Shown: piece by piece, positions 41,001-49,900 of the stretch
How positions within the stretch are numbered: the first letter of the stretch is position 1
Layout of the letters: each line of letters starts with the position of its first letter
NCBI GenBank assembly: GCA_006937955.1
Contig: SSNP01000095.1
Span: forward strand, 1,023,834-1,087,833
Length of the DNA: 64,000 bases
From: Pachypanchax playfairii
Lineage: Eukaryota; Chordata; Actinopteri; Cyprinodontiformes; Aplocheilidae
Direction of reading: 5' to 3'
The notes under the pieces: model-generated
The model's input: the letters and a program-made list of their open reading frames with translations, nothing else
Database searches by the model: none
What the model was told of the DNA's origin: nothing
Made by a program: the position numbers and the translations under genes

Positions 41001-44000
41001 GTGATGACGAATAAAACCAGCTCTGTCTTGAATTAACACAAATATGACAAATTCTTTAACTTTAAAGGAAATCGAAAGGAATAGTGGGTTGGTTACTCAC
41101 GACACACAAGAAATATTTAAAGAGCATTCTATATCATTGACCTGCAGTTTGCATCCTCTCAGATCAAAACGAGCTGCTCAGACCAGAGGTGTTCTCTTCC
41201 TGAGTTGCACAGACGTGCAGAAACTAACACACATGCATGTGGTCAGTCAAGGCGTGCATGCAGCAGGTTTAGCTTCACGCGTGATGAGGCAGCATCTCTC
41301 TGCTCGACTCTTTGGTCCACTGCTGGGTTAAATCGATGTGCAAGTTTTCACACCTGCACGCTCGACGTGCTGCGTTCAGCTGTCAAAAAGTCTGAACTAA
41401 TGCGGACTTGGATTCTTCTTCTGCATTAGCCCGACAACTGCTGAAGCATTTCCATAATAAAGATGGAACAAATGACAAACGATGAACAGGTGGTTTAAAA
41501 AAAAAAGAAGCGGCAGAAAAATAATATTACAGATTTTTTTTACTGTAATAAAAACAGTAAGTACTTTGGGGTTCTGATTTCTTTTCACGTGTCACTCTTT
41601 TATTAGTGGAAAGTCGAAGCATTTGGGAGGGAAAAAAAAAGAAAATATGATTCTCACAAACCTCAAAAAAAAGTTCACCTGCAGAAACCAGAAGCTGATA
41701 GTGGAGATAACAAACCACAGTAAAGTAACACAGCGGTGATCGACGGCAGGAAAAGAGGCTGAAGCTGAAAGAAAAACATAAAAACTTGAACGATTAGCTG
41801 CTTTAACGTGTAAAACACAGTCTGGTGAAAGTATCTGCTGAGAAAGGCAGATACATGTTGAGCAGCTGATCGGACTGTCAGCGCCTTTCCCAACAATCAG
41901 CCTCCCGCACTGGAAATCTATGAGGCGAGCAGCCAAAGAATGTGCAGCCTTGATTTATAGAAGCAACGTTTTTCTCTCCCAAGTCTCTAAATAACTTTTT
42001 TTTTTTTTTACTAAACAAACAAGCAGACACGAGTCTTTGGCACCAAAGTCCCAGATTCTGCAGGAAGCTTTCCAGCATTCTTTCATCCTGCAGAAGAGTC
42101 TCACATTTCACACTTAACAGGACTCCACCTGGTGAGACATTTAAAAACCACAGGTGGACCTTCGCTCAAACACCATTTGGACGCTCCAGCAACTGGACAC
42201 ACCGACGTCCAGAAATACGCCGTGGCTTTGATGTCCGAGTGCCGCTGTGACTTTGACAGCAGCTGTCATGGAAGTAAAGCGGTGTGACTTCTTGCACTAA
42301 CAGTAAATGAGTTCCACTTGTCTTCAAGGACTGTAGACGTCTTTCCTGAAGGTTTGAATGACCTTTAGCAGTAGTGAAAAAAGAAAACCTGTATCTAATA
42401 CGTTTGGCTGTGGTTGCGTACACGGGTAAACACGGAGTGCAACATCAAAGCTCTCAGACAGAGCAGACAGGGACTCTGTGTTTACCCCTGAAGCCACAGC
42501 AGGACAGCCAGTCGTCACAGGACAACACTGTCTCCTGGAACTGTGAGTCAGTCCTGCAGCACAACAACGTTACCACTGATGTAACCGTAAAGGAAGAAAA
42601 AAGGAAGATTCAGGAGGAGGGAAACGTTTGGGTTCTTACAGCTGAAAACAAACCAAAAACCAAATCATGACATGGTGACAGTCTCTTACTGATTAATGAT
42701 CATAGATCAGCAGGTGAATGTGTCGTTAGGTGCTCCGAAAACAACTAAATTAAATAACTAGGAGACGGTGTTAGCGCTTTCCAAAACATCAAGACCCGAG
42801 ACGCCTTCTCCCCGTCTCAGAGTGATACAGGTCAGACCTGTGAGCGTGACTTGGCGGCTGAGTGAGGTAGTCTCAGAGCTGAAACCTTCATCACAGGCGA
42901 GACACGGTTCTTCGACTCCGGCTCATCGCTGTGGCACATGATCAGCTCACAAACAGGATCGCTGGATTTTTCTTCTTTCTGTCCCTGCTGCATCTGCAGA
43001 TGATTTAATCGCCACATTACATGGAGGGGACGTCACGTTCAGGTCGTGGCGTGTAGGAATCCTCTGACTTTCTGAGTCCGAGGCTTGAAGCTGATTTTGG
43101 AAACTCAGAAATTGAACCTTCTGAGGTGTAACGTGGAAGCTCGACCATGAGCAGCATTCTAATGATTGCTGTAACCTGCTTTCAGGGTTTTCCTAAAAAC
43201 AGATCCATTTTTAGAGCCAGACCCCCCCAACATGCGTAAATATTTGCCACCAGAAGTCGCCCAGGTATCAGATAAACTCATACCTGCCTGTTTTAAAGCT
43301 AAAACTCCTTGTTTAAAACAACAAAATCCTCCAAAAAGAAAACATTAAAACAGAAGAGTGAACATTTCGCACTTACTTAGCTCCAGTGACGGCGTGCTGA
43401 TCTCCATTCGAGATCGTTTTAACGCAACCCCTCCGTGTGAGGAAGACAGATGTGAGCACTGACCCACTCTTCCTCCCCTAAATCTCGGGGAACAGCAGAG
43501 GATTAGAATGCAGGAAAGTCTGGACTACAGCTAATCCGCTGCCAGCTAATAGCCCTTGATGATATACACAGTGCAGCTGTAGGCCGACAGCTGCGGCCCA
43601 CAGACCGATTATCAGGTTTCGGCAAACAAGTAACAGCATAGTCTCACCTCCTGCCGAGGGAGGCAGAACACGCTGATAGAACAGCTTTAAGTACGATTAA
43701 GGGAACCTAAAGGAGAGTTCTCTCAGTTTGATGCTCTTTTATTTAGTCAATCATCCTTCTGGGATGTTTCATCCATCAAGTTATTCTGTGATCACGTCTG
43801 AATCCAACGCAGCAAAGTAAGAGGAGGAATATTTCAGAATCTGATGGGACTTTTCTTCCTTTAAAGCTGCTTTTATCAAACACGAGTCATAAAGAAGCTA
43901 CTGTCTTCTGTCATCATCAGAGTCAGTCCCGTTAGAAAAGTCAGGTTTACCTGTAAAACTGATGACTCGTGGAGAAACAAGTCATTTTAAACAGCTGGAA

Positions 44001-47000
44001 GTCACGGCGGTTAGAAAAACAGCTATTAAACCCAGAAAGTTCCACGTTTTACAAACAGTTTAACCCTGCGTTAAGGACAGGAAGACGAAAGACTCGTCAC
44101 CGAGTCTGGGGACACGAGGGACAGATGATGAATAAAAAGCCACAACTTCATTAATAATTTAATCTGACACAGCTGAGCTCCTCAAGCTGCAAATGTTGCA
44201 CACGGAAGCCTTAAATAGCACACGCTCAAATTTGTTATGTAAAACCGAGCGTGACCAAAAAAAAACATCTTTTCCTTTTAAATTATTCACAGCTTCTAGT
44301 CTCCCGTCTGACGGGAGGAACGTTACAAGGAACAGAGCAGGTCGTCCAAAACAAACACAACCATGAAGGTTTTATCTCCGTTCAGCTGAGGCGTGAGAGG
44401 AGAGCAGGAATGATCTGAGCTGCCATTGTTCACGCCGCTGGAGGTCACATGTGCCGGCGCTGAAGCCTCACATGACGGCGTGTCACTGTCAGATGCTGAG
44501 GGCGTTTTACACAAGAAACTCAAGGCTGTTCGAAGAAATACCAATGTTTTCACTCAGACGAAGTCGTCGCTCGGTGTTTCTCTAAACCAATCCTGTGAAT
44601 CCAGAAAGACTTTTAATGTGAAACTTTTTGTTTCCCTTATTTAAAAGTTAATATTGTGCCTCATTCTTGCCAAAAAACAACAACAACAAACAAAGATGGA
44701 GCTCATGGGTTTTAACCCTTTAACCACCAGAGTTGTCTCGGCTTATTTTCTTTCCCACTCTGATGTTTTACATGTAACTGCACATAAATGTGTTAAAATC
44801 AAAGATATACGTTACTGTCAACCGGTGGTGGCAAATAAAAACACCAATGATCCAATTAAAGCCTGTTTATTTGTATTTAGGATGGAGCTGGTATAGTTCT
44901 GCTACTGTTTTTATATAAAGTTTCTGTGAGTTTTGAGACAAAACTTGTGATCAGAAATCATTAAAATATCCTAAAATAATGGGACAGATTGTTTATAAAA
45001 GGGGAAGAATTGGACCACCTGACGGACATCGTCTTCAGATTGGTTCCTTGTAACCCAAACTTCACCATAATTGAACCAGCTGGGGAGTTTTTCATTCAAC
45101 CTTTTAAGAACCTGTTTCTTCAGTGGTTGGAAGCATTAGTGCACGTTGGGGGTGAGCATCAACCTTCCTGAAGATGCACGTGTCTGCTTCCATATTCGAG
45201 CTGACAGTCAGTGTTTTATTACTGATCGATCACGGCGACGTGTTTCAAACTAACGCCTGTAACAAGATTTCTTTGACACAATTTTAAAGCCTAAATAAAC
45301 TTTGTTTTTTTTTCTTTTTGGGGTGAGGATTGATTCTACAATGATAGCAGCTATTTTGGTCTCACAGTTTCTATTTTCACACGTTTTAATCACCAGTAAA
45401 CAAGTAAAACTCAGCCAAAGAGTCGAAGGCAATGAAGCAACTGATGGTTACAGATTTAAATAGAAAACATCCAAACTTTGTGCTTTTCTAAAGTTCTTAA
45501 TGTGATGCAATGTGCACACGACCAGGAGATCCTGCCTGGTTGCTTCTTTCTGATGCAAACACACATCCAGGTGCCTTCAGGCTACATGACAATCAAAAAG
45601 CAGAGAAACAAGCAGCTGATTTCTCCTCTGATGTGATCTAATCAAACCCTGTCCGTCGACTGAAAGATCACAAACTGTTTCTCACTGAGATCAGCGGAAG
45701 AAACTCCACAAATAACCTTCACATGAAGGTAGAAGATTACAAAAATAAGACTGGTAAGAATATAAATGATGGCACTTCATACAGGAAGGTGACTTCAGGT
45801 AGTGATTTTATTCTACTGCAAATACACAGAGGTTAGAAATAACCTCCACTCTCTCTTTTTCTCAAACATATAAAACGCATCAAAGTCTGAAAGTGCCGCG
45901 CCTGAAAAGGTCGTTATTTAAAAGTGAAACATGGAAACAACAGGCCCTGCCTGTCGGGTCGGGGTCAGCCATGCTTCAACAGAGTGGCTGTGAAAAGTCA
46001 ACATTTTCCCTGCTCCGGTCTGTGTGATGTGGCGCAAGAGGCATGCTGAAAGGAACGCAGAGGGTTTCCCCCTGGATCGCCGCGATGGATCTCTGTGGTT
46101 TAGGAAAGCAAACCCAGTGACGCGGAGTGCCATCTGTGGGGTAAAGGGACGGGCAGGATATGCCCCTCGGGGGAATTACAAGAGCCGGCTGCTAATATTA
46201 ACCTCCATCCAAGAGGGCGGGACAGAGCGAAAGAACCTCGGAGTCATAACCTGACATGGATTTGTTTAACCAGACATCAAGTTCAGTGGTAGTTTTTAGA
46301 TAACTTCTGTTTACTTTTAGGCAAAATTGAAACATTTTCCTGTTGTTTTTTTTTTCTGGATCATTTCATTAAAAACATGAAAGTCCCTGAGCGCCAAAAG
46401 CTGCTTGAACAGCTGAGTCACAAAGTTTTTATGTAAAACACGGAGCTGCTGTCCTTTCAGCTGACAGTCATAAAAACATGGAGGACAAAAGAAGAAGTGT
46501 CAGGTCTTAAAAAAAAAAGTCATCTCCAGCAGATTACGAAGAGCTGAGAATCACTGTGTTGGTGCTAAAATACAAGTTTATGTGTCAAACTGTGTTTCTT
46601 ATTTCTGCAGATACAGAAACGGGAGCAGATTGTGTCTGTGACGTGATGATGTAACAAAAAGCCTAAAAATTTCAATTCAATTTGGTTCTTTGTCAAGTTT
46701 TTGTTTAAGTTGATACATTCTTGGCTCATCCCTTGAGTTTTGTGTTTAATGCTTCTCGTTGCAAGGCAACAGTCCAACTGATCAAGACCTTTGTAAAAGT
46801 TTTTCCCTTCTGATTTAAAGGAACGATCAGTTTGTTGACTGACTGACGAGGTGATGCGAGTAAACGGCGACTTTGTTTCGCCTCCCATGTCGGACGATAA
46901 AACAAACACCTCAAAATCTGCCGCCAGAACTGCACGTGCTCTGAGTGCTGAGAGCTCTCTGGGAAATGCAGCGTGAACAACACCACCATGATTTGCTTTG

Positions 47001-47078
47001 CACTGAAAGATGACAGCAAAATAAAAGCCAGACACATCAGCCAGCTTCCGGTCTGCCACCCACACAGCAAACACACAC

Positions 47079-47111
<33 letters not shown>

Positions 47112-48940
47112 NNNNNNNNNNACCCCCCCCCCCCCCACCCCCGCATCCCCTTTGTCTCAGCCAGGCAGATCAGATATTTTTAAAACTTTGTTTTTCGCAC
47201 TGATCTGAACACAAACATTGTTACATTTCAGAGTTTAATCAGAATATTCCCCTTTTATCATCACATACTGATCAATTGTTCACCTTTAGGGCTGAATTAA
47301 GATGAAATGACACTTTTTCCTTCCTGATGACTCAAACTGATGAAGCACAAGGAGAATGACAAACTCTCCCGCTGGGTCAAATCTCCCCCTCGGGTTACAG
47401 GATGAAATATTCACGCCGTACCTTTGCATAATTTACCTCGTCAACACGCTGAGGGGATGACTTGGAGAAAATGGATGTGGGTACGTTGGAGAACTAAGTG
47501 CTCAGCAGAAAGAGTCTGGACGTCCCGAATGAACTCTGCTTCAGGCAAAGTGACGCCAGAGGCGCTTTGCTCACACGCGTCCCAACAGGACTGTGTTTTT
47601 AATAAAAACAGACGCTGATTTGACACTTTTCACAACTTGTAAGTTTGCCGTCTAAATCCATGAGTGTCTCCCAGTCTGAGTGACCCTGCAGGAACCCCCC
47701 CCCCCTCCCCACTAGAATGAGCATCTCTTGTTTTAAAGCTGAGGAGGGTGTTGCCAGTATAACGGTCTTCCTCGTCATGTGATCTCTGCAAAAAAACATT
47801 CCAGAGCCCAACGCACATGGCGGCCCTGTCCGACAGATGTTTTTGGTTTGTGCTGCAGAGGATCAGAGGCACAGAGCCAGAGAGGTGATTCATGATGCGA
47901 GTCTCCTCCTTGTTCAGAGTCAGCAGACACAAACTGGGCTCCATGTTGAGATTAAACATGCCCTGGCTCCCAAAAATATGATATAATAAACTTGTAAAAG
48001 ACTGTTCTTGTGTTAAAAGGGAGGGTCGGGTCTGTTTCTCTTCCCATCTCTCGTGTTACATATACAGGACATTTAATGCAGCGTTATAGTCAAATATCTT
48101 CCACTTGAAGCAGCACAAATGGAAAAAACCTGGAATCACGTTTAATGCTCCCGCGTTACAAAACGGATTACAACAAATACTGCGAGCCTGATGTAATTGG
48201 TGTCTGATTTCGAAATGAGGTCACATTTTGGCATTCAGCAGTGAAGGTGCACGCTCTCCAGGTTTGATGCTTCATTTAATCATGGCGGGAGAGAAACATA
48301 AACCCACCTGACTCCCTTGAATACACCCGGGGGGGGGTGAGTTCATCATTCTGAACTCCTGTATGAAAGTAATTCTGAAACAGTTAAATCCACATGTGAC
48401 AACAGCAGCCAGCGACTAAAATAACTCTGTCACACAAACACAGCTCCAGCCTGGCAGCACAACTCCAAAACCCAGAGTTATGTAATCCTGAACACAGGGA
48501 GCTGCAGGCCTGAGTGCACATCCTTCTATTCCCTGCACTCTTCACACAAAGCATCTTCCTCCTCTATTATTACTCCTCATATCTGGTTAGAAAGAACTGC
48601 AAGATAACGCACAATACAGCCAACGCAGACTCTCCATCACCAGATTTTAGGTCCTAAATGATGTGCAACTAAACAAAAGGTGCTTTTACTGCAACAGGTG
48701 TAAACATTTTCTTCTTTGAACACAATTTGTGTCCTTGAAGATGATTTTTAAAACAAATAAATGTGGTTTCACTGTGTGTTTTAGTTGCTGATCCATCCTT
48801 CTGCATGGTCTTACCTCCTCCAGCACATTGACCGTGTTCCTGCAGCTCTGCATGCGGGTGGTGAAGCTGGATGTTGTCGGGGAGTTGTAATCCTCTGTGG
48901 TCTCCGAGAGAAACTCGGACACCGAGATTTGATCCGGCAT
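5086..48940 (-). CDS. asap1: ASAP1, Arf GTPase-activating protein with SH3, ankyrin and PH domains; 28 coding exons, 1,127 aa
   Basis: Coding exons in transcript order: 48815-48940, 34617-34689, 30947-31092, 28301-28375, 27864-27913, 27585-27714, 23134-23219, 22097-22172, 21880-21966, 21121-21221, 20139-20208, 17045-17132, 16849-16897, 15863-16029, 14955-15088, 14584-14675, 14324-14510, 13525-13610, 12757-12872, 12582-12649, 12142-12249, 11288-11516, 7076-7237, 6360-6438, 6206-6270, 5601-6136, 5241-5363, 5086-5160. All phases close. Domains: BAR about 1-290 (membrane curvature), PH about 304-395 (PIP2), ArfGAP with C435-x2-C438-x16-C455-x2-C458 and arginine finger R463, ankyrin about 560-690, proline-rich 700-1060 with seven LPPKP-type repeats, SH3 1066-1127. 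Known role: GTP hydrolysis on Arf1/Arf5 at focal adhesions and invadopodia, with Src and FAK as partners. The LPPKP repeats and the RTLSDPPSPL segment mark ASAP1 rather than ASAP2. The start used is the MPDQISVSEF methionine; the reading frame stays open upstream to 49072, so a longer N-terminus is possible. The a or b paralogue is not resolved. Confidence 0.95.
5826..6003 (-). repeat. asap1: Seven tandem LPPKP-type units in asap1 exon 26
   Basis: Within the 536-bp exon 5601-6136, six LPPKP units and one final IPPKP unit follow each other at 7-10 residue spacing, joined by linkers such as QLSD, QLGD and QLKD. The same D/E-L-P-P-K-P array is known in mammalian ASAP1, where proline motifs bind SH3 domains of Src-family and adaptor proteins. 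Copy number here is read directly; it could vary between alleles or be altered by assembly. Confidence 0.92.
6439..7075. other. asap1 intron 23, nothing recognised
   Basis: AT-rich spacer between exons 6360-6438 and 7076-7237. No conserved coding block or repeat family was identified. Confidence 0.6.
7790..8500 (+). mobile_element. Decayed PIF/Harbinger-like element in asap1 intron 22 (bounds approximate)
   Basis: The patch is rich in GCG/CGA words unlike the surrounding AT-rich intron. The 10-mer CGACCAGAAC occurs near both ends (7811-7820 and 8466-8475) as a direct repeat. Poorly conserved inverted ends can be suggested (GCGTTTACACCAAACG against GCGTGTCCAAACCG), but no target-site duplication was confirmed. 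The strongest evidence is the internal MADF-type exon. Many fish Harbinger families carry such a second protein. No transposase is left, so it is either non-autonomous or internally deleted. Confidence 0.45.
8115..8244 (+). pseudogene. MADF-domain-like exon of a Harbinger-type element
   Basis: An ATG-led frame gives 43 residues resembling the start of a MADF domain: MEERLINDVVNHAELYHTS, then a DKNKKDLAWRN block and an EEIG motif. MADF is a Myb/SANT-like DNA-binding fold common in DNA-transposon accessory proteins. It ends at a good splice donor (CCTG|GTAAGT), so it looks like a first exon. It lies antisense to asap1. No following MADF exon was found nearby, so it is probably a remnant. Confidence 0.5.
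9720..10022 (-). pseudogene. Decayed Tc1-like transposase fragment in asap1 intron 22
   Basis: On the minus strand around 9782-9807 one frame reads LKHGGGSIM, the hallmark of Tc1 transposases (usually KHGGGSIMLWGCF) between the first and second catalytic Asp. Flanking sequence is out of frame and does not continue the transposase clearly, so this is a short, old fragment. Bounds are approximate. Confidence 0.45.
10139..10382. repeat. 20-bp-period minisatellite in asap1 intron 22
   Basis: About 11-12 imperfect copies of a 20-bp unit (GGTCAGATTTTCTTTTATTT and variants such as GGTCTGATTT and CTTTGATCTG) lie head to tail. Variant units are interspersed, indicating expansion followed by point mutation. 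It is probably length-variable. Confidence 0.9.
10412..10470 (+). repeat. Probable retroposon tail (ATTGATTCTGATTC type)
   Basis: The stretch AATTCCTTGTATG, then ACTTGG, then AATAAAATTGATTCTGATTC, resembles a tail seen many times in teleost genomes at the 3' ends of retroposed repeats. Only this short tail is recognisable and no upstream body was identified. Recognition is from memory. Confidence 0.35.
11043..11050. other. Assembly gap of 8 N in asap1 intron 22
   Basis: Eight N lie before a GT-rich stretch. The true gap length is unknown. No coding exon is expected here because phases close across the intron. Confidence 0.99.
11517..12141. other. asap1 intron 21, nothing recognised
   Basis: Spacer between exons 11288-11516 and 12142-12249. 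No repeat family or conserved block was identified. The same holds for the 0.65-0.82 kb introns at 12873-13524, 13611-14323, 15089-15862 and 16030-16848; the last but two and the third carry only short GT-rich or T-rich runs. Confidence 0.5.
17133..20138. other. asap1 intron 11 (3.0 kb), no gene seen
   Basis: This is the intron between the exon ending the N-terminal half of the PH domain (20139-20208) and the next PH exon (17045-17132). It is AT-rich with a 12-A run near 18121. No transposon ends, RNA gene or coding exon could be recognised. Confidence 0.55.
20209..21120. other. asap1 intron 10, nothing recognised
   Basis: Spacer inside the PH-domain coding region. Only low-complexity CT runs near 20988-21020 were noticed. 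Intron 9 (21222-21879) has a short CA run near 21236-21249 and nothing else. Confidence 0.5.
22834..22870. repeat. Perfect 15-bp inverted repeat (hairpin) in asap1 intron 7
   Basis: GGAAGAAAATCTGTC (22834-22848) and its exact reverse complement GACAGATTTTCTTCC (22856-22870) flank a 7-base loop. Beyond a 4-base bulge, CGCT (22830-22833) can pair with AGCG (22875-22878). It could be a hairpin in asap1 pre-mRNA or a transposon relic. The stem is shorter than a usual miRNA precursor. Confidence 0.9.
23220..25421. other. asap1 intron 6, left part, no gene seen
   Basis: This is the sequence between exon 23134-23219 and the Tc1 insertion. A 196-codon open frame on the minus strand (23618-24208) lacks recognisable motifs and has no homologous neighbour exon, so it is treated as chance. 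Confidence 0.5.
25424..25623 (+). repeat. Left terminal inverted repeat of the Tc1-like transposon
   Basis: 200 bp matching the complement of 26826-27025 with one mismatch. The end motif CAGTGGGGCAAAAAAG abuts the TA duplication. Repeats of about 200 bp put it in the long-IR class of Tc1-like elements, which usually has transposase-binding sites near the inner and outer ends. Confidence 0.96.
25640..26662 (-). CDS. Tc1-like DD34E transposase, intact, 340 aa
   Basis: A cut-and-paste transposase that binds the inverted repeats and inserts at TA. Seen: N-terminal paired-like helix-turn-helix DNA-binding region (about 1-110) with a basic GRPR-like RSGAPRK stretch (57-63); catalytic triad D153 (WSDETKIELFG), D244 (HDNDPKHT) and E279 (SPDLNPIENLW), giving the DD34E spacing; and the glycine-rich KHGGGNIMLWGCF block (186-198). 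Length 340 equals that of well-known fish Tc1 transposases. There is no stop or frameshift. The frame ends 17 bases inside the left repeat and starts before the right one. Use of the first ATG is supported by the MAKTKELSKDTR start, typical of the family. Intactness suggests, but does not prove, activity. Confidence 0.97.
   Translation of the reverse strand: MAKTKELSKDTRNKIVDLHQAGKTESAIGKQLGVKKSTVGAIIRKWKTYKTTDNLPRSGAPRKISPPGVKMITRTVSKNPRTTRRDLVNDLQRAGTKVTKATISNTLRHQGLKSCSARRVPLLKPGHVQARLRFAREHLDDPEEDWENIIWSDETKIELFGRNSTCRVWRGKNAELDPKNTIPTVKHGGGNIMLWGCFSARGPGRLIRVKERMNGAMYRKILSENLLPSARALKMRRGWVFQHDNDPKHTARATKEWLRKKHFKVLEWPSQSPDLNPIENLWRELKVRVAQRQPQNITALEEICMEEWAKIPATVCENLVKTYRKRLTSVIANKGYITKY
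26826..27025 (-). repeat. Right terminal inverted repeat of the Tc1-like transposon
   Basis: Reverse-complement partner of 25424-25623, identical except for one base by eye. It lies upstream of the transposase start, so it may also hold the promoter. Confidence 0.96.
27028..27584. other. asap1 intron 6, right part, nothing recognised
   Basis: AT-rich sequence between the Tc1 insertion and exon 27585-27714. No repeat or RNA gene was identified. Confidence 0.5.
28376..30946. other. asap1 intron 3 (2.6 kb), no gene seen
   Basis: Intron within the BAR coding region. The open frames present carry no family motif. No transposon end or tandem repeat was noticed. Confidence 0.55.
31093..34616. other. 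asap1 intron 2 (3.5 kb), no gene seen
   Basis: AT-rich, with A runs near 31797-31814 and 31910-31919 and a CA-rich run at 34459-34493. A short stretch near 32257-32277 (TTTGCAAATCATTTCATTAA) resembles part of a common teleost DNA repeat, but is too short to call. Confidence 0.5.
35669..35695. repeat. Perfect 12-bp AT-rich palindrome
   Basis: GATTAAATCATT and its exact complement AATGATTTAATC are separated by TAT. It may form a cruciform or be a dimeric homeobox-like site (each arm has ATTAAATCATT); it may also be chance in AT-rich DNA. Confidence 0.85.
38389..38389. other. Single ambiguous base (N)
   Basis: One N inside asap1 intron 1, with no effect on a known feature. Confidence 0.99.
47083..47142. 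repeat. Poly-C tract interrupted by a 10-N assembly gap
   Basis: At least 29 C (47083-47111), ten N (47112-47121), then A and 14 more C. The assembly broke inside the homopolymer, so its real length is unknown. Such a tract can form G-quadruplex or i-motif DNA and causes sequencing failure. Confidence 0.97.
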
Positions 48941-49900
48941 CCTTAAAACGGGGGAGGGAAACACACGCTGCCCACAGAGAGGGTCGGATGAAGGTTCAGA
49001 GAGATAAAAGCATGTAAGATTTACAGAAAAATGAAGAGCTGCGGGGAGAGTCTGAGAGCAGAGGGAGGGCAACGCCGATTTTTTTTTGTTTTCGTGCCGA
49101 ACTGTGTGAAAGTATCGGGGATGATTAAGACGCGTCTTCTTCGCTGTTCTCCAGGGAGGAATGTGGTTAAATGACTAAAGGGTGCGTCCCCTCGGTGAGT
49201 GTTTCCCTTCAGACAAGCTCTAACAGCGACACATTTACTGTCACCCCGTGTCTAACAAACCTCGGAGGAAAAATCACCGTGAAGAATAGCGGATGCCTTC
49301 ATTATGATCTACAGATGTGCAATAAGCCGCTTGTCGTCAAAACAGCGCGCCGTTACCAGCCCGTATGTGAATTTGATCATAGTCCAGAATGTGTTGAGGT
49401 CGTCTGGAGAAGCACCGTGGTTTGGGTCCCTCTTCTTCAGTCGTAGTTTGGTTTTTTAACAGCTTAATGGTGCCGCAGACACATTCACTGACGATCGCTT
49501 CTGCTCGGCCGCGTACAGAGCTGTGCAGGGGCTAACTGTCAAGCTAACAGTAAGAGTAAGAGCCACTTCCGGGCAAGAGTTTCAAACTAATATCTAACAG
49601 CGAACCCCGTGCTAAAATACTTCGCCCCAAATTACATATTAACGTTACTATTTCTTACTATTTTATGCTGATAATATCCCAAAATACTACCTCAAAAACA
49701 AATACGCCCCAGACATACATATAGACAAAGTACCTGATTATCATAATCTTAAAACATCTTCCTAAAACCATAGATATCAAACGACCAACCTATTGTTTTA
49801 TTTTGAAAACTAACTAATTCCGTTTCCTGATTTTAACGCGTTATTTTGTGAACTTGACGCAATTCTTTCCCACCCACCTCGCCGCTCTGCGCATGCGTGA
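48941..49900 (-). promoter_or_regulatory. asap1: asap1 5' UTR and promoter region
   Basis: CpG density rises upstream of the first coding exon. CACTTCCGGG (49564-49573) is a canonical ETS/GABP site on the minus strand (CCCGGAAGTG). CTGCGCATGCGT (49887-49898) fits the palindromic NRF1 site. No TATA box was seen at an obvious place. The region fits a broad, TATA-less promoter. The frame of exon 1 stays open to an ATG ending at 49072, so part of this may code for an N-terminal extension. Confidence 0.5.

Larger units (their letters stand above)
34690..48814. other. asap1 intron 1 (14.1 kb), no gene recognised
   Basis: The largest intron, after the first coding exon. No protein family, tRNA or intact transposon was recognised in it. 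It holds a palindrome (35669-35695), a GC-rich patch (about 45930-46250), a poly-C tract with a gap (47083-47142), a single N (38389), and an unassigned 109-codon minus-strand frame (47630-47959). Long first introns often carry enhancers, but none is shown here. Confidence 0.5.

Noticed and set aside
49171..49446. 91-codon plus-strand frame near the asap1 promoter
   Set aside because: No family recognised; it lies in CpG-rich 5' DNA where stops are fewer.
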